From assembly GCA_002429045.1 (NCBI GenBank), contig DIYM01000115.1:1-55009 (forward strand): a DNA stretch of 55,009 nucleotides, written 5' to 3'. Position 1 is the first letter of the stretch. Each line of letters begins with the position of its first letter. The DNA is from Phycisphaerales bacterium UBA6054. Lineage in GTDB: Bacteria > Planctomycetota > Phycisphaerae > Phycisphaerales > UBA1924. The notes beneath the pieces are model-generated. The model was given only the letters and a program-made list of their open reading frames with translations. It was not told the DNA's origin and did no database searches. Positions 32,644 to 40,085 of this stretch are shown here, one piece after another. The translations under genes and the position numbers were made by a program.

Positions 32644-33141
32644 ATGCTCAAGAAGATGCGACATCGGTCGGTGTGCCGTGCGCCGGGCCCCGGCAGCCTG
32701 GTTCTGTTCGTCCTGTGTGTGGGTGGGTTGCTGGCGGGCGGGGGCTGCCAGAAGCAGATATCCGACGCACGGATCGACGTGATCACGCTCGAGGAAGCGG
32801 TCGGCTTTTTCGAGGCTTCCAAGGGCGATGAGCCCTCGGCGGCGTTCCTCGACGCCAGGCGTGACTCGATCTTCGCGTCCGGGACCATCGAAGGAGCCCG
32901 GCAGCTGAGACCGGATGATGTTGATCTCCGCGCCGGGCTGGACCCGAGATTGGAATCGAAGGACGCCCTGGTGGTGTTCGGGCAGAACCCGTCGTCCGCG
33001 GTGGCCCGCGCGATGTGCAAACGCCTGCTCGAGGCGGGATACAACTCGATGCTCACCTCCCGGGTGAAGTTCTACCCGGGGGGGTACGACGAGTGGCTTG
33101 CCACGGGCCTGCCCGTCGAGGAGCCGGAGTTGGGTGGCTGA
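32644..33141 (+). CDS. rhodanese-like domain protein, membrane or lipoprotein, no catalytic Cys
   Basis: The 165-residue product has a positively charged N-terminus, a hydrophobic segment (about 18-31) and Cys35 in GLLAGGGC. That resembles a lipoprotein site, but the -3 residue is Gly, so lipidation is uncertain. The rest is a rhodanese fold: VITLEEAVGFFEAS, AAFLDARRDSIFASGTIEGARQL and GGYDEWLATGLPV. The loop that should begin with the sulfur-carrying Cys reads VFGQNPSSAVA, so it cannot be an ordinary sulfurtransferase; a binding role is more likely. It diverges from the DsbD-N gene, with 80 bp between starts. Confidence 0.75.
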   Translation: MLKKMRHRSVCRAPGPGSLVLFVLCVGGLLAGGGCQKQISDARIDVITLEEAVGFFEASKGDEPSAAFLDARRDSIFASGTIEGARQLRPDDVDLRAGLDPRLESKDALVVFGQNPSSAVARAMCKRLLEAGYNSMLTSRVKFYPGGYDEWLATGLPVEEPELGG

Positions 33142-33168
33142 GCCGGCACGCTCGCGGTCGCTCGGTCC

Positions 33169-33873
33169 TTATCCGATCGCGACGTCGGCCCCGGAGTGCC
33201 TGACCGCTTGCTCGGCCATGATCTCCGAGGCGTTGTAGACCGGCAGCGGGCTGTTGGCGTCGGTGATCGCGAGTGGTGCTTCCGAGCAGCCGAGGATGAC
33301 GCCCTCGCACCCTTGCTCGCCGAGGCGTCCGATGATCCCGAGCATCGCGGTGCGGGACGCGTCGCACACGGTGCCGCGGACGAGCTCGTTGAAGATGATG
33401 GACTCAAGGGCATCGGCGTCGGCGTCGCCGGGGCGTACCAGCTTGATGCCGCGGATGCCCAGGTCGGTCTGATAGACGCTGCCCCCGGTGACAACCTTGG
33501 TGCCGATGACCCCGACGGTGCGGCGTCCGTCCTTGGCGATGGCGCCCCCGACGGCGTCGGTCATCTTCATCCACGGGATCGGGCACCCGACCTCGGCGAT
33601 CTGCACGGCCTGCTGGACCGCGTTGTCCGGGCTGAAGCAGAACTCGGCGCCGATGGACGCCAGCCGGGCCGCCGAATCTCTGAGCATCTCGCCAACGCCT
33701 CGCCAATCGTCCCTGCGGATGGCGTCCACGTAGTCGGCGAACGGGAGGTTGTGGACCGATACGACCGGCTGGAGGTGCGCCGGGAGGATCTGCGCCGCGT
33801 GGTGGAACACCTGGCGGTAGCAGATCGCCGCCCCTTCCGGGCTGACACCAACGATGCCCAGGTGTCTTGCCAT
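33169..33873 (-). CDS. aspartate/glutamate racemase family protein, first catalytic Cys replaced
   Basis: The 234-residue product has the racemase family frame: HLGIVGVSPEGAAICYR at the start, TVGVIGTKVVTGGSVY in the middle and GVILGCSEAPLAI with Cys196. Two-cysteine racemases use a first Cys in a CPDNT-like or CNTAH-like turn. Here that turn is SPDNA (Ser81-Ala85), with a Cys two residues before it at 79. Normal two-base racemisation is therefore doubtful, and it may be a one-base racemase, a decarboxylase-like enzyme or an isomerase. The ATG at 33873 has AAGGACC upstream. It converges on the rhodanese-like gene and diverges from hscB. Confidence 0.8.
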   Translation of the reverse strand: MARHLGIVGVSPEGAAICYRQVFHHAAQILPAHLQPVVSVHNLPFADYVDAIRRDDWRGVGEMLRDSAARLASIGAEFCFSPDNAVQQAVQIAEVGCPIPWMKMTDAVGGAIAKDGRRTVGVIGTKVVTGGSVYQTDLGIRGIKLVRPGDADADALESIIFNELVRGTVCDASRTAMLGIIGRLGEQGCEGVILGCSEAPLAITDANSPLPVYNASEIMAEQAVRHSGADVAIG

Positions 33874-33989
33874 GAGCCGCGGTCCTTCCGTGCGTGCGCA
33901 TCGCCCATGCGTGCGGATCGCGCTCCCCGCGCCGAATGAGCCCGGGTCCTCCCGGTTTCCCGATCATCGCACAAACAGTCGGGCGAGTC

Positions 33990-34015
33990 AATGACGGAGC
34001 TGGGGGTCCGTCATT
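33990..34015. promoter_or_regulatory. 9-bp dyad in the racemase-hscB divergent region
   Basis: AATGACGGA and TCCGTCATT are perfect inverted copies separated by 8 bases. The spacing fits a dimeric DNA-binding protein. It lies 117 bp from the racemase start and 28 bp upstream of the hscB -10-like element. Confidence 0.4.
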
Positions 34016-34042
34016 CGGGGCCGATCGGGCGCCGATTCGGCC

Positions 34043-34048
34043 TACGGT
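34043..34048 (+). promoter_or_regulatory. -10-like element just upstream of hscB
   Basis: TACGGT ends 8 bases before the ATG at 34057, giving a leaderless or 1-2-base leader transcript. Confidence 0.4.
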
Positions 34049-34056
34049 TGGTGGCT

Positions 34057-34617
34057 ATGAGCGACTCTCTGGAACAGGGCGGGCATGCGGGGCGGGCTGC
34101 GGACGCGTTCGCCGTGCTCGGTCTGGACCGGCGATTCGATCTGGATGAGGCTTCGATCGAGGCGGCGTTTTTGCAGCGCGTGGCCCGAGCGCACCCGGAT
34201 CTGGCCGGGGAGGACGCGTCGCTGGACGCGGCGGCCCTGACCGAGGCGCGGGCCGAGCTCACCGACCCCGAGCGGCGTGCCTCGGTGCTGCTCGGGTTGC
34301 TCGGGGGGGCGAGCGCGTCGGAAGACGATTCCCTCCCGGACGGCTTCCTGATGGAGATCATGGAACTCCGCGCGGAAGTCGAGGAGGATCTCGGTCGCGG
34401 CGGCGATGCGGCCCGCGAGCGGTGGGAGTCGTTCGCCAACGAACGCCGGGCGGCGCACATCCGGACCGTGGGCTCGCTCTTCTCGGCGCTCGGAGACGAA
34501 CCGGGGGCGGACGCGTTGAAAGCGCTGCGGACCGAGCTGAACGCGTGGCGCTACACCGAGCGTCTGATCGAGCAGCTCGACCCGATGTACGACCCCGGGC
34601 GGGCCGATTTCGCGTGA
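34057..34617 (+). CDS. hscB: HscB-like iron-sulfur assembly co-chaperone
   Basis: HscB brings the IscU scaffold to the HscA/DnaK chaperone. The 186-residue product has an N-terminal J-domain-like region, FAVLGLDRRFDLDEASIEAAFLQRVARAHPD, with HPD at 46-48. The C-terminal helical domain starts with LPDGFLMEIMELRAEVEE (about 93-110), the diagnostic HscB signature. The usual N-terminal zinc cysteines are absent. No other isc or suf genes are in the window. The frame is open upstream to 33991, but ATG 34057 matches the family and has TACGGT just before it; no ribosome site is seen. Confidence 0.85.
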   Translation: MSDSLEQGGHAGRAADAFAVLGLDRRFDLDEASIEAAFLQRVARAHPDLAGEDASLDAAALTEARAELTDPERRASVLLGLLGGASASEDDSLPDGFLMEIMELRAEVEEDLGRGGDAARERWESFANERRAAHIRTVGSLFSALGDEPGADALKALRTELNAWRYTERLIEQLDPMYDPGRADFA

Positions 34618-34745
34618 TGGGGCTCTGCAGCCCGTGCCGAGGGCGCGAAGCGGGCGCGGGTTCGTGGAACAACGCGACGCCGGCCCGGGTTGGTCTGCCG
34701 ACGTGTTCGTCAACGCCCGGCCCGTCGGACCGAGAGGAGATCGTG

Positions 34746-35183
34746 TTGAAGAAGGACCTGCTGTTTCTGATCCTGATCGTGTCGGCGCTGGCGACGGTGT
34801 TCATCATCCGCGGGGTGGGCGGCACGGCGGCCACGCCCGGTGTCTTCGATGGCGCGTACGACCTGGAGCAGGCGATGCGGCTGTCCCGGGAGACCGGCAA
34901 GCCGGTCGTCGCGGTCGCGACGGCGGACTGGTGCCCGCCGTGCCAGGCGCTCAAGCGTGGAGCGCTCTCCGAGCCGGAGGTGGTCGCGTTCCTGCGTGAG
35001 AGCACGATCCCGGTGTACATGGAAGAATCCACGGGCATCGAAGACATCAGAGAGCTCGGCGTCCGTGTCTACCCGACGACCGTCGTGCTGAACGGCGAGG
35101 GTGTGCTGGGATTCATCGAGGGCGGCAAGTCGCCCAGCCAGTACCTCTCGCTCATCCGTGACGCGGTCGACACTGCGGGCTGA
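34746..35183 (+). CDS. membrane-anchored thioredoxin-like protein
   Basis: The 145-residue product has one N-terminal membrane helix (about 4-22) and a thioredoxin fold with ADWCPPCQALKRGALSEPEV (Cys63 and Cys66). The cis-Pro loop is VRVYPTTVVLNGEG. The CPPC active site and the anchor suggest a thiol reductant or oxidant facing the periplasm. The start is best placed at TTG 34746: AGGAG at 34735-34739 is 6 bases upstream, whereas the GTG one codon earlier is too close. It follows hscB by 128 bp and precedes purQ by 21 bp. Confidence 0.83.
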   Translation: MKKDLLFLILIVSALATVFIIRGVGGTAATPGVFDGAYDLEQAMRLSRETGKPVVAVATADWCPPCQALKRGALSEPEVVAFLRESTIPVYMEESTGIEDIRELGVRVYPTTVVLNGEGVLGFIEGGKSPSQYLSLIRDAVDTAG

Positions 35184-35193
35184 CTCCGGCGTG

Positions 35194-35199
35194 TATGAT
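35194..35199 (+). promoter_or_regulatory. -10-like element for a leaderless purQ transcript
   Basis: TATGAT is followed by 5 bases and then the ATG at 35205. It lies in the 21-bp gap after the thioredoxin-like gene. Confidence 0.6.
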
Positions 35200-35204
35200 C
35201 GCCC

Positions 35205-36017
35205 ATGAGCGACCGACCCCGCGCCCTCGTCATCCGGACCGCCGGCACGAACTGCGATGCGGAACTCGTGCGGGCGTTCGAGTTGGCGGGGGGCGATCCC
35301 GTGCTCGCGCACATCCGCTCGCTGACGGACGAACCGTCGCTCATCGGGGGCTTTGATCTGATCGGGTTTCCCGGTGGGTTCTCGTACGGCGACGATGTCG
35401 CGTCGGGGCGCATCCTCGCGATGCAGGCCCGGGAGCGTTTGTATCCGGCGCTCCGCGATGCGGCCCGCCGCGGGGTGCCGATGATCGGCGTGTGCAACGG
35501 GTTCCAGGTGATGGTCCAGGTCGGATTGCTCCCGGGACCGGGCCCGGGAGAGCCCTGGCCCGAGGATGCCGCGCCCCCGCCCTCGGTCGCGCTGGCCGAG
35601 AACGAGCCGCCACGATTCGTGGACCGCTGGGTCGGTGTGGTCGCCGATCCGGGGTCTCCGTGTGTCTGGACGCGCGGGCTGGCTGGCTTCACGGACCCCG
35701 ACTGTTCGATGCTCCCGATCGCCCACGGCGAGGGGCGGTTCGTGCCCGCCGACGGCGCGACGCTGGCGTCGCTGGAGGCGAGCGGGCGGGTCGCGTTGCG
35801 GTACCGCGACAATCCGAACGGCTCGGCGGGTGATGTGGCGGGTATCTGCGATGCGAGCGGGCGCATCTTCGGGCTCATGCCGCATCCCGAGCGGTACCTG
35901 GATTGGACGCGGCACCCGTTCTGGACGAGGCTGGACCGCTCGGGTTTGCCTGAGCGGACGCCCGGGCTGGCGATGTTCGCGGGCGCCGTGGAGGCGGTCC
36001 GCACGCAATCGGTCTGA
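35205..36017 (+). CDS. purQ: phosphoribosylformylglycinamidine synthase, glutaminase subunit
   Basis: PurQ releases ammonia from glutamine for the PurL-catalysed step of purine synthesis. The 270-residue product is a class I amidotransferase with ALVIRTAGTNCDAELVRAFELAG at the N-terminus. It has GFPGGFSYGDDVASGRI, the nucleophile Cys97 in GVCNGFQ and the His227-Glu229 pair in PHPERY. It is ~45 residues longer than the Bacillus enzyme; the extra residues include a Pro/Gly-rich insertion after the nucleophile elbow (about 105-135). No purL or purS gene is next to it. The leaderless motif marks the ATG at 35205. Confidence 0.94.
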   Translation: MSDRPRALVIRTAGTNCDAELVRAFELAGGDPVLAHIRSLTDEPSLIGGFDLIGFPGGFSYGDDVASGRILAMQARERLYPALRDAARRGVPMIGVCNGFQVMVQVGLLPGPGPGEPWPEDAAPPPSVALAENEPPRFVDRWVGVVADPGSPCVWTRGLAGFTDPDCSMLPIAHGEGRFVPADGATLASLEASGRVALRYRDNPNGSAGDVAGICDASGRIFGLMPHPERYLDWTRHPFWTRLDRSGLPERTPGLAMFAGAVEAVRTQSV

Positions 36018-36050
36018 CCCGCGGGGTCAACCGTGGGCCGGGTTTGGCGG

Positions 36051-36056
36051 TACATT
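36051..36056 (+). promoter_or_regulatory. possible -10 element for the zinc-ribbon membrane protein gene
   Basis: TACATT lies 50 bases upstream of the chosen ATG at 36107; a leader of ~45 bases carrying GGAG is predicted. Confidence 0.35.
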
Positions 36057-36106
36057 CCCCCGAGCCGGGTGTGGCGATCGTCCGGCGATGCGTGGAGTGG
36101 TCTCGG

Positions 36107-37453
36107 ATGGACAGCGATCCCAAGCCGATCATCATGGAGTCTCGTGCCTGCCGCTCATGCGGGTACGAACTCAAGGGGCTGCGGATCGGGGACAACTGCC
36201 CCGAGTGCGGCACGCTGATCCGGTCCCGCCCCAAGTCGTTCAACGCCCGTGAGGGCACGATCATCGATGCGGACCCGCAGTACGTCGGCACGCTGCGCTG
36301 GGGGTTCGTGGCGATGAGTTCCGGCATTCTTCTTGCGATCGTCGGCGCCGTGATAGGCGGAGCCAGCTTCGGGATCGGGTTCGCGACGTCGACCCTCGCG
36401 TCGCTCGCGTGGTGCGGGGGGGTGTTCCTGATCTCGAATCCACGCCCTCCCGAGTTCGATCAGCTCTGCAATCCTGTGCTCGACAGCCCGAAGATGCGTT
36501 TGCTTGTCCGCGTGTGCGGGGCGGTCTGGGTGCTGTACACGCTTGTCGGCGGCGGGTACGACGCTCTGGCGATCGCCGCCGCGAACGGCGGGGGCAGCGC
36601 GTTGCTCGAAGGTGTGGTGCTCGTGCTCTCGGTGCTCACGGGTATCGGGGCGTATCTGAGCCTGATCCCGCTGTGCGTGTTCGTCAGTGATATGGCGTTC
36701 TGGATGTCCGATGATGCGGGCGGCTGGCGCCTTCGCGGCGCCGCGTGGACGATGGCGGTGCTCGGCACCGCGAACCTGCTGTTCCTCGTGCTCGCAGCGG
36801 TCGGGTTGACGTGGCTGAGGTTCCCCGCGTTCATCCTTGGCATCGTGGTGTTTGTTGCCAGCGTGGTGTTCGGCTTGTCGGTCTTCGGGTGCGCCCGGAT
36901 GGCGACCTACACGCTCCGCTACCAGTTGGAGATCGAGGGTCGGGCCGAGCGGATCTCGGAACGGATCCGCGCCAAGACCGAGAACCGCGGGGGGGCGATC
37001 GGGCACGACATGGACTGCCGCGGGTGCGGGTACAACCTGCGGGGCTTGCCCAACGGCGGATCGTGCCCCGAGTGCGGGCTTTCCTACGCCGATCTGACCG
37101 GGCCGGCGGTCGCCGCGCCCGACAAGCCCTGGGACCCGGGCCAGGACGAGTCGCTGGAGGTCGACGAGAACGCGGTGCCGCAGGCGATCATCGCGCGGCT
37201 GCCGTCGATCGGCAAGCGCCGCGACCATCACGGGGCGGGCGATCGGCAGCAGATCGCCCCGATCGACGACGATGCCCCCATCCCCCTCGCCGGTGGTCCG
37301 GGCACCGATCCGGGACTCGATCCGGGCGGAGACCTGCCCGAGGACATGCAGGAGACCACGGACAGCGATGGGGTCCCGAGAGCCGACGCGGACGACGACG
37401 GGGCGATCCCGCTCGTCGATGACGACCCCGACCCGGACGACCGGACCGCTTGA
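36107..37453 (+). CDS. membrane protein with two zinc ribbons
   Basis: The 448-residue product is not a known enzyme. It begins with a zinc ribbon (CRSCGYELKGLRIGDNCPEC, about 14-33). About five membrane helices follow, between roughly residues 65 and 275. A second near-identical ribbon (CRGCGYNLRGLPNGGSCPEC) lies near 304-323. The C-terminal ~100 residues are Asp/Pro-rich and probably disordered, with repeated DDDAPIP/DDDGAIPLVDDD-like blocks. Zinc ribbons of this CxxCGYxLxGL-CPECG type recur in planctomycete membrane proteins of unknown role. The ATG at 36107 has GGAG 9 bases upstream and starts just before the first ribbon; upstream in-frame GTG/TTG codons are possible. Confidence 0.7.
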   Translation: MDSDPKPIIMESRACRSCGYELKGLRIGDNCPECGTLIRSRPKSFNAREGTIIDADPQYVGTLRWGFVAMSSGILLAIVGAVIGGASFGIGFATSTLASLAWCGGVFLISNPRPPEFDQLCNPVLDSPKMRLLVRVCGAVWVLYTLVGGGYDALAIAAANGGGSALLEGVVLVLSVLTGIGAYLSLIPLCVFVSDMAFWMSDDAGGWRLRGAAWTMAVLGTANLLFLVLAAVGLTWLRFPAFILGIVVFVASVVFGLSVFGCARMATYTLRYQLEIEGRAERISERIRAKTENRGGAIGHDMDCRGCGYNLRGLPNGGSCPECGLSYADLTGPAVAAPDKPWDPGQDESLEVDENAVPQAIIARLPSIGKRRDHHGAGDRQQIAPIDDDAPIPLAGGPGTDPGLDPGGDLPEDMQETTDSDGVPRADADDDGAIPLVDDDPDPDDRTA

Positions 37454-37459
37454 GCGACG

Positions 37460-37465
37460 TACGAT
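37460..37465 (+). promoter_or_regulatory. -10-like element for a leaderless mnmA transcript
   Basis: TACGAT is followed by 5 bases and then GTG at 37471. It begins 7 bases after the upstream gene's stop. Confidence 0.55.
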
Positions 37466-37470
37466 ACCGC

Positions 37471-38700
37471 GTGGTAAGTCCTTCTGCCTATTCGGGTTCT
37501 GGCGATATGCCGTGGAAGGGCCGGAAGGTCTTGGTCGCGATGTCCGGCGGGGTGGATTCGTCCGTCGCGGCCGGTCTGCTCAAGGAGCAGGGCGCCGAGG
37601 TCGTCGGGTGCTTCATGCGGCTGGGTTCGCCCGGCGAGACGATCGATGAGATGGTCCCGTACGACAGCGAGGGCGTGAGCTGCGATCCCGCGAAGGTCAA
37701 GATCGGTCACCAGGGATGCTGCTCGATCAACGACGCGGCCGACGCGAGGCACGTGGCGGCGATGCTCGACGTGCCGTTGTATGTGTGCAACTTCAAGAAG
37801 GACTTCGGGCGGATCATCGACTATTTCGTGGACGAGTACGCCAACGGACGCACGCCCAACCCGTGCGTCCGCTGCAACGATTGGCTCAAGTTCGGCAAGC
37901 TGCACGAGTACGCGAAACAGATCGGCGCGGACTTCGTCGCGTCCGGGCACTACGCGCGGGTGGATCGGTCGGGTTCTGTCCCGTTGCTCCGCCGCGGACG
38001 CGATCTGAGCAAGGACCAGAGCTACGTGCTGTTCGGTGCGCCGCGTGACCGGCTGAGCGAGATGATCCTCCCGGTCGGGGAGTACGAGACCAAGGCAGAG
38101 ATCAGGGCGATCGGACGCCGGCTCGGGCTGCCGGTGTTCGACAAGCCAGACTCGCAGGAGATCTGTTTCGTCCCGGACAACGATTACGCGGGGCTGGTCG
38201 AGCGCCGGCGTCCGGGGCTCTCGGAACCCGGCGCGATCGTGGACCGGGGCGGCAACCGGCTCGGCGGGCACGGGGGGCAGCACAAGTTCACGATCGGGCA
38301 GCGCCGCGGGGTCGGCGTGGCGCTCGGGCACCCCATCTATGTGATCGATAAGCGCCCCGAGACCAACGAGGTCGTGGTGGGCGGGGCGGCGGATCTTCTG
38401 GCCTCGTCGTGCGCCGTGCGCGAACCGAACTGGCTGGTCGATCCGCCCGCGCCGGGCGAGTGGACCCAGGTCCGGGCGCAGCACCGGTACAACTCGGACC
38501 CGGCGCGTGCGCGTGTGCGTGTGGTCGAGGACGGCACGGATCCGGGGGGCGGCGGGCCGTCGGGGCGCACGGGCGCGTTCGAGATCGAGTTCGCGCAGCC
38601 CGAGCGCGCCGTCACGCCCGGGCAGGCGGTCGTGCTGTATGACGCGCACGACGATTCGCTGGTGCTCGGCGGCGGATGGATCGGCTCGGTTTCTCGGTGA
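37471..38700 (+). CDS. mnmA: tRNA-specific 2-thiouridylase MnmA
   Basis: MnmA adds the 2-thio group to U34 of Lys, Glu and Gln tRNAs. The 409-residue product has the PP-loop AMSGGVDSSVAAG (about 23-35), the catalytic Cys in NPCVRCNDWLKFG (near 132) and the second catalytic Cys in SQEICFVPDNDY (near 230). It also has FTIGQRRGVGVALG and a C-terminal beta-barrel. Two starts are possible: ATG 37507, closest to known N-termini, and GTG 37471, which adds 12 residues. GTG 37471 is preferred because TACGAT sits 5 bases before it, exactly as at nadC; no ribosome site supports 37507. Confidence 0.94.
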   Translation: MVSPSAYSGSGDMPWKGRKVLVAMSGGVDSSVAAGLLKEQGAEVVGCFMRLGSPGETIDEMVPYDSEGVSCDPAKVKIGHQGCCSINDAADARHVAAMLDVPLYVCNFKKDFGRIIDYFVDEYANGRTPNPCVRCNDWLKFGKLHEYAKQIGADFVASGHYARVDRSGSVPLLRRGRDLSKDQSYVLFGAPRDRLSEMILPVGEYETKAEIRAIGRRLGLPVFDKPDSQEICFVPDNDYAGLVERRRPGLSEPGAIVDRGGNRLGGHGGQHKFTIGQRRGVGVALGHPIYVIDKRPETNEVVVGGAADLLASSCAVREPNWLVDPPAPGEWTQVRAQHRYNSDPARARVRVVEDGTDPGGGGPSGRTGAFEIEFAQPERAVTPGQAVVLYDAHDDSLVLGGGWIGSVSR

Positions 38701-38728
38701 TTGCCCCCGGGGCGAGCCCCGCGTGCGC

Positions 38729-38734
38729 TACGAT
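38729..38734 (+). promoter_or_regulatory. -10-like element for a leaderless transcript of the 163-residue unknown
   Basis: TACGAT is followed by 7 bases and then the ATG at 38742. Confidence 0.5.
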
Positions 38735-38741
38735 CCGTCTG

Positions 38742-39233
38742 ATGACCGAACAGAGCGACATCTCCGGACAGAACGAGACCAACCACCTGGCCATCTATCT
38801 GTCGGGGCTCAATGCCGACACGTACGAGAAGGGCGACGACCCGAGCGTGGACGAGGACGGGCACGTGATCACCGGCACCGTGATCAAGCGTCCGGAGGAC
38901 CCCGGTTCGATCGTGCCCCTGCGCGTCCGCGTGGGTCATGGCGTGTCGGCGCAGACCGCCGCCCAGATGCTGCGCAAAATGGCCGACATGCTCGAACGCG
39001 AGCCGACCTTCCTGAGCGACCGCGCCGGGGCGGCGATCCGGAGGCTGCCCGACGGCACCGCCCAACGCAAGCAACTCACGGTCGAGGGCATGCTGGAGGT
39101 CGCACGCCAGATGGGCGAAGCGGAGATGCAGCGCCTGCTCGCCAACCTGCCCGCGCTGCGGACGCAGATCGACGACCACCGCACGGGACCCGGCGGCTGG
39201 CAGGGCGGCGACATCAGCGGGCCGACCGGCTGA
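38742..39233 (+). CDS. hypothetical protein, soluble, 163 residues
   Basis: I do not recognise this protein. It has no signal peptide or membrane segment. A polar N-terminus is followed by a strand-rich region (HVITGTVIKRPEDPGSIVPLRVRVGHGV, about 41-68). Helices then carry QTAAQMLRKMADMLEREPTFL (about 71-92) and VEGMLEVARQMGEAEMQRLLANLPAL (about 114-139). A Gly-rich tail ends the protein. The acidic N-terminus and helical C-terminus suggest a small regulatory or structural protein. It lies between mnmA and a terminator, has its own -10-like element, and codon use is like its neighbours. Confidence 0.6.
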   Translation: MTEQSDISGQNETNHLAIYLSGLNADTYEKGDDPSVDEDGHVITGTVIKRPEDPGSIVPLRVRVGHGVSAQTAAQMLRKMADMLEREPTFLSDRAGAAIRRLPDGTAQRKQLTVEGMLEVARQMGEAEMQRLLANLPALRTQIDDHRTGPGGWQGGDISGPTG

Positions 39234-39235
39234 AC

Positions 39236-39264
39236 AGGCCGGCCGATCAGCCGGCCTCCTTTTT
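39236..39264 (+). terminator. intrinsic terminator overlapping the methyltransferase 3' end
   Basis: AGGCCGGC and GCCGGCCT form a perfect 8-bp stem with a 6-base loop, followed by CC and then TTTTT (39260-39264). It starts 3 bases after the upstream stop, and its right half lies inside the last codons of the convergent methyltransferase gene. Confidence 0.8.
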
Positions 39265-40080
39265 CATGATGAACAGGTAGTTGAAGCCGCGGAGGAAGAA
39301 GTTGTCCTGCTCGGCGGACTTGTGCCAGTTGCCGCGTTGCAGCTTGGTGTTGCCCCGGACCACCGCGATGATGTCCACCGGCCGGAAGTAGTCGCGCATG
39401 ATCGAGAAGAGCTCGAAACCGATCGGCATGAAGACCCCCCCCTTGACGCCCTTCTGTTTGCGCCACGAGTCCGAGACGTACAGCCCCATGTAGCGGTTGG
39501 GCTTGAGCACGCGGTAGAGCTCGCTGATGACCTCTTCCATCGACTCGTAGTACGCCTGGCCCGGGATCACGTCGTCCCTGGCCATCGGGGCGCCGGCGTC
39601 GAGCTTGCCGATGCAGCGGTCGTCGTCGGAGTAATCGATGTGCGTCGAGTACGGCGGGTCGACGAAACAGAAGTCCATCGACTCGTTCTCGACCGGCAGC
39701 TCGCGCGAGTCATTCTTGGTGATCTCAGCGCGCTGCGGGTTCAGATCGAAGCCGATGCCATTTCGCTCCAGGTCTGTGCAGACATCAAGGGTTGTTCCCG
39801 AGCCGCACATGGGGTCGAGCACGGTGTCGCCCTTGCGGGTGTATCGCTGGAGCAGCTGCCAGATGACCCAGCTGGGGGTCGCGCCGGCGTAGTCCTTGCT
39901 GCCCTGGAAGCGTGAGTCTTTCGCGTCGTAGTGCTGGCTGGGGTACTCCCAGAGCGTGGTGGTGAACACGCGGAGCGGCGGGCGCTGGCCGGGGCGCGGG
40001 CCGCGGGGGCGATCGTCGCGCCCGGCTTCGGGGTTGTTGGCGGCCCGTTCGACCTGTTTGCGGAAGTTCTCTCGCGACAT
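39247..40080 (-). CDS. orphan DNA methyltransferase (N4/N6 amino type)
   Basis: The 277-residue product has the SAM-binding motif VLDPMCGSGTT (about 87-97) and the catalytic DPPY at 141-144. A preceding TTTLWEYPSQHYD segment (about 40-52) resembles the start of the N6_N4 methylase family. The C-terminal part has YRVLKPNRYMGLYVSDSWRKQKG and FFLRGFNYLFIMKK. It probably methylates adenine N6 or cytosine N4 in DNA; the target cannot be read from sequence. No restriction endonuclease or specificity subunit lies nearby, so a regulatory or replication-linked role is more likely than defence. The ATG at 40080 is 5 bp behind the small membrane-protein gene and has GAGAAG upstream. Confidence 0.83.
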   Translation of the reverse strand: MSRENFRKQVERAANNPEAGRDDRPRGPRPGQRPPLRVFTTTLWEYPSQHYDAKDSRFQGSKDYAGATPSWVIWQLLQRYTRKGDTVLDPMCGSGTTLDVCTDLERNGIGFDLNPQRAEITKNDSRELPVENESMDFCFVDPPYSTHIDYSDDDRCIGKLDAGAPMARDDVIPGQAYYESMEEVISELYRVLKPNRYMGLYVSDSWRKQKGVKGGVFMPIGFELFSIMRDYFRPVDIIAVVRGNTKLQRGNWHKSAEQDNFFLRGFNYLFIMKKEAG

Positions 40081-40085
40081 GCTTC

